A program made the position numbers and the translations under genes. Shown piece after piece: positions 24,239 to 35,635 of a DNA stretch of 64,000 bases (the stretch's first letter is position 1; every line of letters starts with the position of its first letter). The notes under the pieces were generated by a model that was not told the DNA's origin, ran no database searches, and saw nothing but the letters and a program-made list of their open reading frames with translations. Source of the stretch: Eutypa lata (taxonomy: Eukaryota; Ascomycota; Sordariomycetes; Xylariales; Diatrypaceae). Location: positions 2,418,001 through 2,482,000 of the forward strand of contig JAKULF010000008.1 in NCBI GenBank assembly GCA_022661535.1. The letters are read 5' to 3'.

Positions 24239-27200
24239 ATGTTTTCAGACATCCCCCGAAGCATCGAGATCGGTACTGCTGCTCTTGCGGGTGCGGCGGC
24301 ATATGTTCTCTACAACAATGCGAGTGACATAGCGAAAGCCAAAGACATCATTGGTGCCAAGTATCAAGCAGGAGAAGATTACGCTGATCCGCAAAAGAGG
24401 TCTGATAACTTCTTTGCCGATCCTAAGGCGGTTGCTAAAGCTCTGTTAGCGGACCTGAGGTCCGTACATGGCAAATACAAGCCTTCTGAGCTTCTCCCGC
24501 TCATTGAGCAGCTCTTGAAAAAGGGTGAGCCCTTGGATGATAAGAAAGCTACTACGGAACGTCTTATCAACATCCTCACCCAACTTCCACAGGACTCAGC
24601 TATTCGCAGAAACCTAACGTATGTATATAGTATCTTGCCCCTGGACCCTTAACACGCCTTCCCAGAAACGCCATTTGGTTTCTTATTCTATGCCTCGTTA
24701 TTACCCTATACTAGAGCTTTACAGAAGACAAGATATCAAATTTACGGATAATAAGCTAATGTGAAAGCAGGAACAAGCTCATCGACACCCTTTGGGATAA
24801 CCTTCAGCACCCGCCTCTAAGTTACGTGGGCGGTGATGCTAAGTATGAAGTTGTCGCGACTAAGGATGGCCAAAAAGAAATCGCCGAGAAGGCGTCGGAC
24901 TCTACTATTGAATTCAAATCTCCAGATGACCCAGAGACTATTCTACGAGCAGCTATTCCAAAGGCTCCTGATGGCATGTTCCAGTACCGCACGCCTGATG
25001 GAAGCTACAACAACATCCTCAACCCCAACCTGGGCAGGGCGGGCACTCCTTACGCAAAGTCTATTCGTACCGAGAAACGATTGCACGGCGTAAAGCCAGA
25101 TCCAGGCCTTCTATTCGACATGTTGATGGCTCGAGACGATCAAAACTTCGAGGAAAACCCTGCCGGGATCTCTTCCATGTTGTTTTACCATGCTTCCATA
25201 ATTATTCACGACATCTTCCGCACTAACCGCACCAACAACAATATCTCAGATACTTCATCCTACCTTGACTTGGCGCCTCTGTATGGGTCGTCTTTCAAGG
25301 ACCAGCTGGAAATCCGGACTATGAAGGAAGGAAAGCTCAAACCTGACACTTTCCACGAAAAACGTCTCCTGGGCCAGCCCCCTGGCGTAAACGTGATGCT
25401 AGTGCTCTACAGTCGGTTTCACAATTATGTCGCCGACATTCTTCTCAAGATCAATGAGGGCGGCCGCTTTACGCTAGCTCTCAAGGGTGGTGCTAGTCAA
25501 GAGGATACTGCCAAAGCCGTTGCCAAGCAGGATCACGATCTGTTTAATACCGCTAGATTAATCGTCGGTGGCCTGTATATCAATATTTGTCTCCACGATT
25601 ATCTGCGAGCGATTACGAATACCCATCACTCTGACAGCAGCTGGACTCTGGACCCAAGAGTGGAGATTGGCAAGCAATTCGACGACGATGGCACACCCCG
25701 AGGCATTGGCAACCAAGTTAGCGTGGAATTCAGTCTGCTCTACAGATTCCATGCCTGCATCTCCAAGCGAGACGAAGAATGGATGAATAATTTCTTCTGC
25801 GACATCTTCCCGGGTCGAAAGCCTGAGACGCTAAGCGAACTCTCTGTTGAAGATCTAGTCCGGGGCCTGTCCGTTTTTGAAGCCAAGATGCCAAAGGATC
25901 CTAGCCAACGGACCTTCGGTGGCCTGCAGCGACAGGAAAATGGTCGCTTCCGAGACGAGGACCTAGTTAAGATCCTCAAAGACAGTATGGAGGACCCAGC
26001 TGGGTGTTTTGGTGCTCGGAGAATCCCGAAGGCGCTCCGCGTCGTCGAAATCCTTGGCATACTACAAGCCCGAAAGTGGCAAGTCGCTTCCCTGAACGAG
26101 TTCCGCCAGTTCTTCGGCCTCAAGAAGTGGACAGAGTTCAAGCAGATCAATGGAGATGAGGAGATTCAGAACATCCTTGAGAAGCTCTACACTCACCCTG
26201 ACATGGTTGAACTCTACCCGGGCCTGATGATCGAGGACATCAAACCACCCATGAACCCCGGTTCCGGAATCTGCCCGACCTACTCGGTGGGACGCGCGAT
26301 CCTTTCTGATGCCGTAACTCTTGTTCGCTCAGACCGCTTCAATACCATCGACTACACAGTATCAAACCTCACGGCCTGGGGCTACAACGAAGTCCAACAA
26401 GACTACAAGACTCTCGGTGGCTCTATGATGTATAGGCTCATTCAGCGCGGAGTCCCCGAGTGGTTCCCGTACAACTCCCTTCACATCATGCAACCCATGT
26501 ACACGAAGAAGATGAACCAGCAAATCGCAAAGGAGATTGGAACCATCAAGCAGTACACTACGGCTGATCCAAAGCAGCCTAGACGTAAAGTCGTCTTTAC
26601 TGCTCAATCTGCAGTTCGAGAGGTACTCGAGGACCACAAACGCTTCGTCGTCCCCTGGCTCCCCGCTATAAATGATATCTGGTCAGGCGAGAGGGAGTTC
26701 AGCTGGTACATGCTCGCAGGGGACAAGCCGGAGAACGCGAGCGATAAAAAGCTGTTACAGAGGGCCTTCGCGAGCACCCCCAACTTCCCTCAGGTCATGG
26801 CGGACTTCATCGATAAGCAAGGAAGGTCGCTGCTGGACAAGGAGCTGTTTGAGATGAAAGATGGATTCTTTCAGATTGACCTGCTCCGCGACCTCGCCAT
26901 TCCACTAAATGCTCGTCTGGTTGCTGACATCTTCTACTTCGATCTGAAGACGCCGGAGAACCCCAAGGGCACGCTGGAAGAAGCGGAGCTCTACAAGCAC
27001 CTCCTGAACATCCGCACCTGGGGCGCGAACAATAACGATCCTGGACTGGCCTGGAACCGACGGCGCTGGGCACGCGAGAGCGGCGACATTATCGTCGCGT
27101 CTTCGCGGGAACTACTGAGCGATGCGGTCCACGGGCCTCAGGGGTCATTCTTTTCCCGGCTGTTCGGGGGCTCTCTCGTGGCGCGCAAGAAAGCTCTTAG

Positions 27201-28189
27201 GGAGGGCTCTCTGCGCTCATGCGGCCTGAAGATCGCCGAGACCTTGCAGGCAACGTACGGCTCGATTGAGAAGACGGTCGATGCCCTGTGGCTGAGCGCC
27301 TTCGGTGCCGTCGGCGTCCCCGTTACCGCCTTCTGCGAGACCATGCAGTTCTTCCTCGCCCAGGAGAACAGAGTCATTTGGGCTAAGGTTCAGGACCTCG
27401 CCGCGCGCGATGACCACAAGACCCTGCGTTCTTACGTCGTCGAGGCATTGCGCCTCACGACTTCGCAGCGCGATGTCCGCATTGCCACTACGTCTGCTGT
27501 TATTGGCGACCAGAAAATTAACCCCGGGGACGCCATCGTCCTCATGTTCGTAAGTATTATCTTCCTTCTCTTACCTTGATAACTTAACCCCGATCCCTCC
27601 GCCCCCTAAAAAGTCTAACCACGTATCGCAGGGCCCCGCCGTCCGCGACCCCATCGCTGTCGAGTCCACCAAAGAATTCCGACCTACACGCAATCAGACC
27701 TTGACGCCATTCAGCACGGGCATGCATGCCTGTGGTGGCCGCGAGGTTGCGCTAGCTTACATCACTGGCCTTATCAAGCTCGTCGCGGGGCTTAAGGAGC
27801 TCCGGCCAGCACCTGGCGCCATGGGGCTGGTGAAGAGCATTGTCGTGGGGACAGAGCGGTGTTATCTTAACGAGAGCTGGAGTTATCTAGCATTCGAGGC
27901 AAGCACTTGGAAGGTGCATTGCTCCGGGCGGGGGAAGGGCGTGTATGTCGATCTAGGCTATGAGAAGAAGAAGCAAGAAGAAAAGGAAAAGGGGAAGGAC
28001 AAGGAAAAGGACAAGGACAAGGACAAGGGGACGAGCAAAGGGCAAGATGACACGGGAGCCTTAGGGGGTTACACGTCCACTACGACTACAACCACGTCTA
28101 CGTCGGGGGGAACAAATATTCATCAGGTGGAATACGTGGCCAAGAAGAGTCAGTACAGCTCGTCGTCGAGCTTTGAAAGGTTGAACTGA
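24239..28189 (+). CDS. Psi-producing oxygenase (fatty acid heme dioxygenase - P450 fusion)
   Basis: Oxylipin-forming enzyme of the Ppo / linoleate diol synthase family, which oxygenates linoleic and oleic acid to hormones that steer sporulation. Three exons, 24239-24618, 24771-27549 and 27632-28189, give 1238 residues. The N-terminal animal-peroxidase-like domain has a distal His in IIIHDIF (about H273), followed by RTNRTNNNISDTSSYLDL. The catalytic Tyr and proximal heme His lie in LLYRFH (about Y451 and H454); their spacing resembles PpoA. The C-terminal P450-like domain keeps a heme-thiolate Cys in FSTGMHACGG (about C1087), unlike PpoC-type proteins reported to lack it. The I-helix-like stretch reads LWLSAFGAVGVPVTAFCE and shows no Asn-x-x-Gln pair. 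After about residue 1163 there is an odd tail of repeated Lys/Glu/Asp units followed by a Thr-rich stretch. Product specificity cannot be assigned. Confidence 0.92.
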
Positions 28190-28210
28190 CCAGCCCTTTA
28201 AAAGGGCTGG
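28190..28210. repeat. Perfect 10-bp inverted repeat right after the oxygenase stop codon
   Basis: The arms CCAGCCCTTT and AAAGGGCTGG are separated by one base and start immediately after the TGA. A purine run of A then G follows. In a fungus this is not a bacterial-type terminator; it could form an mRNA hairpin in the 3' UTR. Confidence 0.6.
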
Positions 28211-28682
28211 TAGGAAAAAAAAAAGGGGGGGGATGGGGGAGAAGGGGCTGCTGGGAAGCCCAGGCAGGGGTCGTGCACTGTTGTGTGCGTTGTGTGCATC
28301 ATTAAATTATTTTATGGGTTTCAATTTCACATTTCAGAATGGAAAATACTATTTAGCTTATACGATCGCTATTATGGCTTTCTGGAACAACTTTGACATG
28401 CTGTATTATGTTTGGACTCTGGCACTTAAAGCATTAGTTAACTCTCATAGTATGGAGTTAGGCGGTCTTTTCGAATCACCACTGGAACTATTCATGACCT
28501 AGTTGGTACAATGTAGGTTTCGATAAACCTAGAATGAACATTTAATTGAAATGGTGGCTGCGGAAATTTCCAACACAAGGCGAGTAATAAACTGTGATGG
28601 GTGGCTATGGTGCCCCGATATCCCCCCTTTTGTGTCTTGCCCCATATTTACCTAGCTGCCCTGCTGTTCGCTACATTGTCAA
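28190..28682. other. Intergenic, convergent 3' ends
   Basis: Contains the inverted repeat and an A-run/G-run after the oxygenase gene. No further gene seen. Confidence 0.6.
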
Positions 28683-29132
28683 TCAGACTTTCACTTCCTG
28701 CCTTTCCTCAACAGCCTTCTGTAACTTGATAATCCACTCAGCCGTATATTGACTATCGGCAAACTCGATAATCTCGTCGATCTCCGAACCGTCGCCATTG
28801 AACTTCAGCATCCAGGTGTATTCGTTCTCGTATACGCCGACATCGGTCTTAGAATGTGATTTGAGGAGCATAACGATAGTGCGGTTGACCTCGTCGACTA
28901 TAGGCACCTGGCCCTCCCATAATTGTAACCGGAAATCTGACATCACGGCTTGTAGGTGGACGACAAACGCCGCGTACTCTGCGTTGCTGCGGGGCGGGGA
29001 CTGCAATGTCGTCGGGAGTAGACGATGTATACACGAGGCGCTGCGGTACGCCACGACCGACTCCGGTGTGAACCGATTGAAGGATGATAGGAATGCCTGC
29101 GCCGTGCTGAGGAGCTGCTCTCTGAGTGCCAT
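28683..29132 (-). CDS. Small NTF2-like / SnoaL-like protein
   Basis: Single exon of 149 residues starting at the ATG for MALREQLL. The open frame continues a few codons upstream without another ATG. The pattern is an N-terminal helix (LLSTAQAFLSSF), the phrase RSASCIHRLLP, then alternating beta-strand-like segments ending in IDEIIEFADSQYTAEW. This is the cone-shaped NTF2-like fold common in fungi. Relatives include isomerases and cyclases of meroterpenoid pathways and many uncharacterised proteins. No biosynthetic backbone gene is nearby, so no reaction is assigned. It converges on the oxygenase gene. Confidence 0.75.
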   Translation of the reverse strand: MALREQLLSTAQAFLSSFNRFTPESVVAYRSASCIHRLLPTTLQSPPRSNAEYAAFVVHLQAVMSDFRLQLWEGQVPIVDEVNRTIVMLLKSHSKTDVGVYENEYTWMLKFNGDGSEIDEIIEFADSQYTAEWIIKLQKAVEERQEVKV

Positions 29133-29646
29133 GGTTGTCGCAGCTTGTAGCAAAAAGTCCCGGGTTGATCTTGGAATTCAATGTCAGATATATCTAATGG
29201 ATTCATGAGTTATCTACAAGCATCTTACTGTAATAGCCCGTAGCTGAAGATTTTATAGTTTCGCTATACTAACGTTAGCTTACGGTGATTAGATGTCGGT
29301 TTGCTGGCGTCAACTTGCTTCCGTATCAGGGAACCGTAGGCTTCACAACATCTGGCGGGCTTGAACTGCGTCGGGTTTAAGGGCTTTACATACAGATAGA
29401 TGCCTTTTCCTTGTTGATGTAGCTCTTCATGTTTTAAACGCCTATCCCCATTTCGCTAACCCCGGGGCTTGTGGTATGACGCCACAGTGACCAGTTCGCT
29501 ATGATGAGGTAGGCATAATTGAAGGAATTTTACCTGAACACCACGATACAAGCAATTTGCGGATTACTTTGTCATTTATTCTGTGTTTTGTCATTCTCGT
29601 TATCTTCCATCTATCTTTATACCAACCCGTCCTATCCAACTACATA
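29133..29646. other. Intergenic, no gene seen
   Basis: Upstream of the NTF2-like gene and downstream of the transketolase gene. Short frames only. Confidence 0.6.
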
Positions 29647-31993
29647 TCAGTGCTCAAACCCGACCCCTAGATACCCATTTAGGTCCCTAAAATCGCCCCT
29701 CAGACAACCAATTCCGTCTCTCTTCACTTCATTTACTAAATCCTTGACTTTGGGAGCAATGTTCTTGGCGTTGAACCCGAAGAACTCATACGCGGCAGCG
29801 CCAGGAACACTCTTGCCAAAACGACGCATGGAGAACGACGCATCAGCGTACCTCTCCCATCCAGTCACAGCATATGCTTCGATCACCACAATTGGCTTCC
29901 CCGATTGGGGCTTCAAAACCAATTTCTTGTACTCCTTTGATTGTTGCTCGAAGAGACGCATGCATGGGAATGAGACCACTCGAGCCTGAACACTGTACTC
30001 CTTTTCTAGAAGCTCCTTGGTCTGCATCGTGAAGCCCATCTCCGAACCAACTCCGATAAGGGTGACGTCGAAACTTTCATTCTCGACGAAGACATACGCG
30101 CCCTTTGCCACTCCGTCTCGCGAAGAGTATGGTGGGTACTGCGTCAGGTTTTGTCGAGATAGAGAGATGATGGTGGGTGTTTCGGTAGCCTTGATAGCGC
30201 TGATGAACGCCCCCGCTACCTCCTCTGAGTCGCAAGGCCGGATGTATAGTACATTGGGCATGGCTCGGTAAAGAGCTGCCAATGCTATAGGCTGATGGGT
30301 AGGCCCATCTTCGCCAGTGCCGATACTGTCATGCGTGGCAATGTGGATTTGCTGCAATCCTTGTAGGGCACCCATTCGCACACCAGGGGCGGCGTAAAGG
30401 TAGAACATGAAGAAGGAACTGGTTACTGGCAAGAATGTACCTTTATTAAAAGCAGCTATGCCGTTGGAAATCGAGGCCATCGCGTGCTCTCTAATGCCAT
30501 AGTGGAGATAGCGACCCGAATAATCGCCGTCGAGGTTGCAAGCAGTACGCAGGTCGGGCTAAGCAGCCAGCCAGCCAGTCAGTCAATTTACACTGTACTG
30601 GTGATTAAAGGGTCTGAACCGTAACTTACTGATTGAAAGTCAACCTTGTTGCCATATGCAACATTACAAGACGGTGTTAAGTCTGCTGTACCGACCAGGA
30701 AATTCTTCAAGTTTTCACTGAGCGGGTTGCCGACCAACCCGGCCGATTTCCGAGACGCTGTTGGCGCCGTCGGCAGCGCCTCCTTCGTTGGAATATATTT
30801 GGTCCAGTCACCTGGCATCTTCCCCTCAACACGAAGCTTAAATTCGGCTCCGAGGTCAGGGAATGTCTCGGAATGATTCTTCACAGTAGCGCTCCATTCC
30901 TCTACGAGCTTGTCGCCTCGGTCGACCGCGTCAGAGAAAAAGTCATACACCTCCTGAGGGATATAGAAATGCTCCTCTGGGTTCAGGCCGAATGATTTCT
31001 TGATATTCACGATGTCGTCCGCTCCTAATGCTGCGCCATGAGTCTTGGCATCACCAGCTCTGAGTGAGCCGAATCCAATAATAGTCCGAATATTGATGAA
31101 GGTTGGCTTGTCGCTCGTTCGCGCTTCGAGCAGGGCTTGAACAATAACGCCGACGTTCGAATGGCCATCAAGGATATCGACCACTTTGAAGCCAGTGGCT
31201 TTCATCTTCTCGTTGATGTCTTCGCTGTTCGCCACATCGGCCGTTCCGTCGCAAGTGACAGAGTTGTTGTCGTAGATGATACAGAGGTTGTTTAATTTCC
31301 AGTGACCGGCCAACGAGACAGCCTCGAGCCCGACACCTTCCTGTAGACAAGCGTCTCCGATCATCGTATACGTCATGTTGTTGACGACTTCGAGCCCTTC
31401 TCGGTTATAAGTGGCAGCAAGTTGCTTTGTTGCTATTGCCATACCAACGGCATTGGCTACGCCCTGTCCAAGGGGGCCAGTCGTGACCTCGATACCTTCA
31501 TGCTCAATCTCAGGGTGGCCGGGACAAATCGAGTCATATCGGGATGAATGATAGCTCTTGAGTTGGTCTGTCGTCATGCTCTTGACACCAACAAGGTGCA
31601 TGAAGAGGTATTGCCATAAGCATGCATGGCCTGCAAATCCATGTTAGAGCAATTATCGCACTAAGGTTCAGGGGTAAGGGGTCACTAACCATTCGATAAT
31701 ACAAACCGATCTCGGTTGAAGTAGTCACAGTTTGTCGGGGAGTATCTCATGACATACTTGTACAAAGCAACACCGATTGCTGCCATGCCCATGGCTGAAC
31801 CTGGATGCCCGCCCTTAAATTGTTCACATAAATCAGCAACATATGCACGGAAGACGCCGAGAACTAAGCCATGCTTGTCTGCACCGTCAAGTTGGAGGCC
31901 TGCGACACCAGTTATGCCTCCCATCGACTTGACTAATGGCTTCACTTGCCCCCCATTAGCAGCATTGTTCAACGTCTCGAGCGAGGGTGTCAT
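29647..31993 (-). CDS. Dihydroxyacetone synthase-type transketolase
   Basis: Thiamine-diphosphate enzyme that moves a two-carbon ketol unit. DHA synthase relatives use xylulose 5-phosphate plus formaldehyde to give dihydroxyacetone and glyceraldehyde 3-phosphate. Three exons, 31993-31690, 31630-30630 and 30558-29647, give 738 residues. Visible motifs: FKGGHPGSAMG near the N-terminus, CPGHPE followed by EVTTGPLGQGVANAVGMA, the ThDP motif beginning GDACLQEG and ending IIYDNNS, and in the pyrimidine domain YLHYGIREHAMASISNG. CPGHPE and the overall length fit the DHA synthase branch better than the housekeeping transketolase. The C-terminus (LGVGFEH) is not a peroxisomal targeting tripeptide, unlike DHA synthase of methylotrophic yeasts, so a cytosolic site is likely. 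It is divergent from a class II aldolase, which suggests sugar-phosphate or DHA metabolism. Confidence 0.92.
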
Positions 31994-32720
31994 GACTTCT
32001 TTCTGTGACTAAGAGTAGTGAATCCAAATCCGAAAGGGGGGTTAGATATTGCAGGACGTCACTGATGAAATAAGGATAGTCAGCTAATCAATGAGTTATT
32101 CACGTCAATGCCCTGTATCGATATATGCACTTATATGTACCGACTATCTCAGAATATATTCTGTAGCTTAGTACTTCGTCTCGAACTCCCACAAAAGCTA
32201 ATACGTGACAAACTTCTCGTTGTAATTGAAAGAAATGAATTCGATCCGAGGCAATCTAAATAGTCACCCAAGTCCCCGATCTTTACTCCGGCTGTCTTCA
32301 TCGACGTAAGTCAGATATCACATATAAAGAAGAATTACATAGCCGGTTTACGTCCCCGAGACCCCGCATCTGGGGATTTGAGCGAGCGGAGAAGCACTGC
32401 GGAGATGGGACAAGAGGGGCCGAGAAAGCCAATCTCTAAGATGTAGTTACCACTTATTTACTCCACGCGGGCTCCGAGTTGTCCATAGTGGTGGATCATC
32501 GTGCCTCGTAACGAATACGCATGACGCAGCGGGAAGAGGCTCGGTGTAATTCGGAATTCGTCGATATTCATGCCTCCTAATTCGAAAATATAATACAAAA
32601 TGGGGGCCACATCGTTTCACAATGGCTTCTTAGGGCTTGAGACAGTATCGCAAATGAAAGTGGTTAAAGATAAATTTGGGGCGTTGTTTTATGATAGGTC
32701 AACTTGAGCCAGGTGATAAA
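31994..32720. promoter_or_regulatory. Shared upstream region of transketolase and aldolase genes
   Basis: The 727 bp between divergent start codons should hold both promoters. CCG/CGG triplets occur near 32289, 32343 and 32386-32415, the kind of half-site Zn2Cys6 regulators bind, but no convincing spaced pair was established. Confidence 0.4.
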
Positions 32721-33731
32721 ATGGGTGGTCCCGATATTAAGTCGAATCAAACACTTCAAATCCTGCAAGCTGCCTATCAGGGCCAATATGGTGTTCTTGC
32801 TATTATTGCGTGAGTTTGGCATATATTCTATTGTCCCAGTGAATAAGTAAGAGAAAATGACAGTTAAACGATCAAACAGATACAACATCGAACAACTCAC
32901 CGCCTTAGTACAAGCCGCAGAGAATAAAAGGTCACCACTAATTCTCCAGTTCTTCCCTTCAACACTCAAGCAACTACCAAGTCTTGTCTGGGCAGCAGCA
33001 GCAGCAAGAAGAACGGCATCAGTCCCAATCTCTATCCATATTGACCACGCCCAGAATGAAGACCAGATCCGGGAGATCGTGCAGAATCTCCCCGTGGATT
33101 CCGTGATGGTAGACATGAGTCATTATGACCATGCCGAGAATCTATCAAAAACCAAAGTACTGACCAAGCTATGTCACGAGAAAGGAATGGCGGTCGAAGC
33201 CGAGAGCGGGAGGATTAACGGTGGCGAAGATGGTATTGCTGATACCGGCGATCTAGAGGGTAATAATCACCAAGAGTTCCTAGATTATCAGAATATTGCG
33301 TTCGGATGCATTGAGCTAATTGGCTACTTGTTACAGCTTTACTCACAAACCCATCAGAAGTGGAGGAATTCCTAAATACTGAAATTGACCTCCTGGCGCC
33401 AAGCATAGGTAACATTCATGGGGATTATCCGCCATCAGGACCGAAGCTTGATTATGAACGACTCGACAAAATTGCCAAGCAGGTCAAAGAGAGAGCTATT
33501 CTCGCATTGCATGGTACCAATGACTTTGAGCCTGCTGTCATGCAGCGATGCATCAAAGCTGGCGCTATCAAACTTAATATCAACAAGTTGATTCTTGAGC
33601 GCTGGAAAATCCATCTTAGTCACAATGCTCATAAGCCTCAGACGCAGTTGATGGACGAGGGGATTGACATCTTACGAGAAGAGACTGAAAGGTGGATGGA
33701 TATCTGTGGTTGTAGCGGACGAGCGCCATAA
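32721..33731 (+). CDS. Class II (zinc) ketose-phosphate aldolase
   Basis: Three exons, 32721-32809, 32880-33259 and 33337-33731, encode 287 residues, the size of the KbaY/GatY/Fba class II family. Metal and substrate residues are present: HIDHAQ (first Zn His and catalytic Asp), MVDMSHYDHAEN, EAESGRINGGEDG, then Zn His residues in GNIHGDY and LALHGTND, and finally the phosphate-site phrase KLNINK. Intron 2 removal turns an otherwise disrupted frame into LEALLTNPSEVEEFL, matching the family. It is not the housekeeping fungal fructose-bisphosphate aldolase, which is longer (about 360 residues). The substrate could be a ketose 1-phosphate, ketose 1,6-bisphosphate or similar. It lies between a transketolase and an SDR. 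Confidence 0.9.
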
Positions 33732-34634
33732 TCCAATATGGGGTTTACGCTTGACCTGCTTTCAAGTACATATGCAAGCTTCCTGATTATGAGGTTATAT
33801 AATTAGCCTTGGTCGAAGGGCTTAAGGAGAGCGAAGTCCAGATTAATTAACCTCTCTTAATGCTCCGTGGCGCAGGCCTTTTATTTCGCTATTAATCTTT
33901 TCATGCTCATGTATGCCCACTTAGATATAGATATATAGAACAACGTAGGCACTAAAATAGCGATATGAATATGTTAGGTACATACAGCTATGATTCCCCC
34001 TGTATTTTTCAACCTCCTTTCCTTAACACCAAGTTCAATATTCTTGCAGTTTTCTTCACTTCATCACAACCCATGTTCGATTACATGATCTGGTAAAACT
34101 GGTATATGCTTATAACTCCAGAAAAAGCTAGTGCTTCTCGGAAACTATTGCCACACTCAAGAGATTTAGGTTACTTCAAGATCAACCGACTAGTTAGTGT
34201 GAGCGGGTTCCATATAGGATATGATTGGACCGTGGGATGTGTCGAGTGTTGCCTCGACACGAGGCGGTCGGAGATCATCACCCCAAGACACAAGCTCCCT
34301 GGCTCCCCACAAACAACGGCCCATATATGCAAGCGAGATGCCGTCGAGGCGAGCTCTTATGTGCATTAAACCAACTTCATATTTCTGCATGATGGGACAG
34401 GTCATGTCTACGGTGATAAATGTGGAACGCATGGTGCATTTGCGTGATACATTTGCATGACACATTTCGGCATGTCGAAGGTTGCCAAATTTAATATAAG
34501 AAGCCCTGTCAGTTCTAGGAGTAGTACTAGGACCAATTGTCGTATACTCTGTGATTGTAGTGAATGATAATACTTATTCTATATTGATTGCTTGCTTAGA
34601 AACTACCACGAAATTAGTAACACACAACCTCACT
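33732..34634. other. Intergenic, no gene seen
   Basis: About 0.9 kb between the aldolase stop and the SDR start. No reading frame with family resemblance. Confidence 0.6.
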
Positions 34635-35546
34635 ATGTCACCATCAGCTACTTCAGAAGCAGCTGGTAACAACAATTTACATACGATGGACAACACCACT
34701 GATGCCGCCGCAACGACGACACAAGCGGCGCCGGGATCCCAACCAACCGTGCTGGACACAATGCCTGGTCCCGATCACGATTGGCGAGTCGGCCTAAAGA
34801 ACAAAGTGATCGCCATCACGGGAGCGAACAGAGGCATTGGCCTTGGAATCGCACAGGTTTGCTTAGCCAACGACGCCGCGGTAGTATACTCCCTGGACCT
34901 CTTCGAGCCCGGAGAAGACTTCGCAGCGCTTCAGAAAGCCAACGCAAAACGGCTCAAGTACCTGAACTGCGACGTCACATCGGAGGATTCGGTCACGAAA
35001 GCCATCGATTCCATCATCGCCGCCGAGGGTGCCATCCATGGCTTAGTCGCCAACGCCGGGATGACCAAGCACCAGCCGGCGCTCGACTTCTCGCGCATCC
35101 AGATCGAGCAGCTCTTCAACCTCAACGTCTTCGCGGCGTACTTCTGCGCTACGGCGGTGGCGCGGAGGTTCATCGAGCTGGGGATCAAGGGCTCGGTCGT
35201 GTTCACGGCCTCGATGACCTCGTACAGACCGAACCGCGCGGCTCCGTCAGCCCCATACGGCGGTACCAAGGCTGCTGTTCGGAACATGACGCACACGCTT
35301 GCTATGGAGTGGGCGAAGCACGGAATCAGGGTCAACTCGGTGTCGCCTGGGTTCGTCAGGACGGCTATGACGTACTTCGTTGACCAGACGCCCGACTGGG
35401 GCCTCAAGATGCAATACTATGGTGGGATGCCGCGGTTGGCGGATCCTAAAGAGTTGGGAGGGGCATATGTCTATCTCCTGTCCGACGGTGCTTCATACAC
35501 GACTGGGATTGATATACCTGTAGCAGGGGTCGTGGGGGCATGGTAA
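34635..35546 (+). CDS. SDR oxidoreductase, polyol/ketose (sorbose reductase / arabinitol dehydrogenase) type
   Basis: Single exon, 303 residues from the ATG of MSPSATSEA. An unstructured N-terminal ~45 residues rich in Ala, Thr and Asn precede the Rossmann domain. The cofactor motif is TGANRGIG, followed by NCDV and VANAG; the catalytic Ser lies in FTASMTS and the Tyr/Lys pair in YGGTKAA. The C-terminus GIDIPVAGVVGAW resembles fungal L-sorbose reductase, NADP mannitol dehydrogenase and D-arabinitol dehydrogenase relatives (about 260-300 residues). It probably interconverts a ketose and a polyol in the cytosol. It shares strand with the class II aldolase and converges with the Zn2Cys6 regulator 90 bp away. 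Exact substrate is not resolvable. Confidence 0.88.
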   Translation: MSPSATSEAAGNNNLHTMDNTTDAAATTTQAAPGSQPTVLDTMPGPDHDWRVGLKNKVIAITGANRGIGLGIAQVCLANDAAVVYSLDLFEPGEDFAALQKANAKRLKYLNCDVTSEDSVTKAIDSIIAAEGAIHGLVANAGMTKHQPALDFSRIQIEQLFNLNVFAAYFCATAVARRFIELGIKGSVVFTASMTSYRPNRAAPSAPYGGTKAAVRNMTHTLAMEWAKHGIRVNSVSPGFVRTAMTYFVDQTPDWGLKMQYYGGMPRLADPKELGGAYVYLLSDGASYTTGIDIPVAGVVGAW

Positions 35547-35635
35547 TAGATGAATTTAAGAAGTGTGAAAATAATCCACACCATAAAGATTTTGATAGTA
35601 GACATCGAAGCACACAATAGAGGTTTTCTTAGGCA

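Noticed and set aside
28233..28502. Open frame of 89 codons after the oxygenase gene
   Set aside because: It starts in a purine-rich low-complexity run and has no recognisable content.
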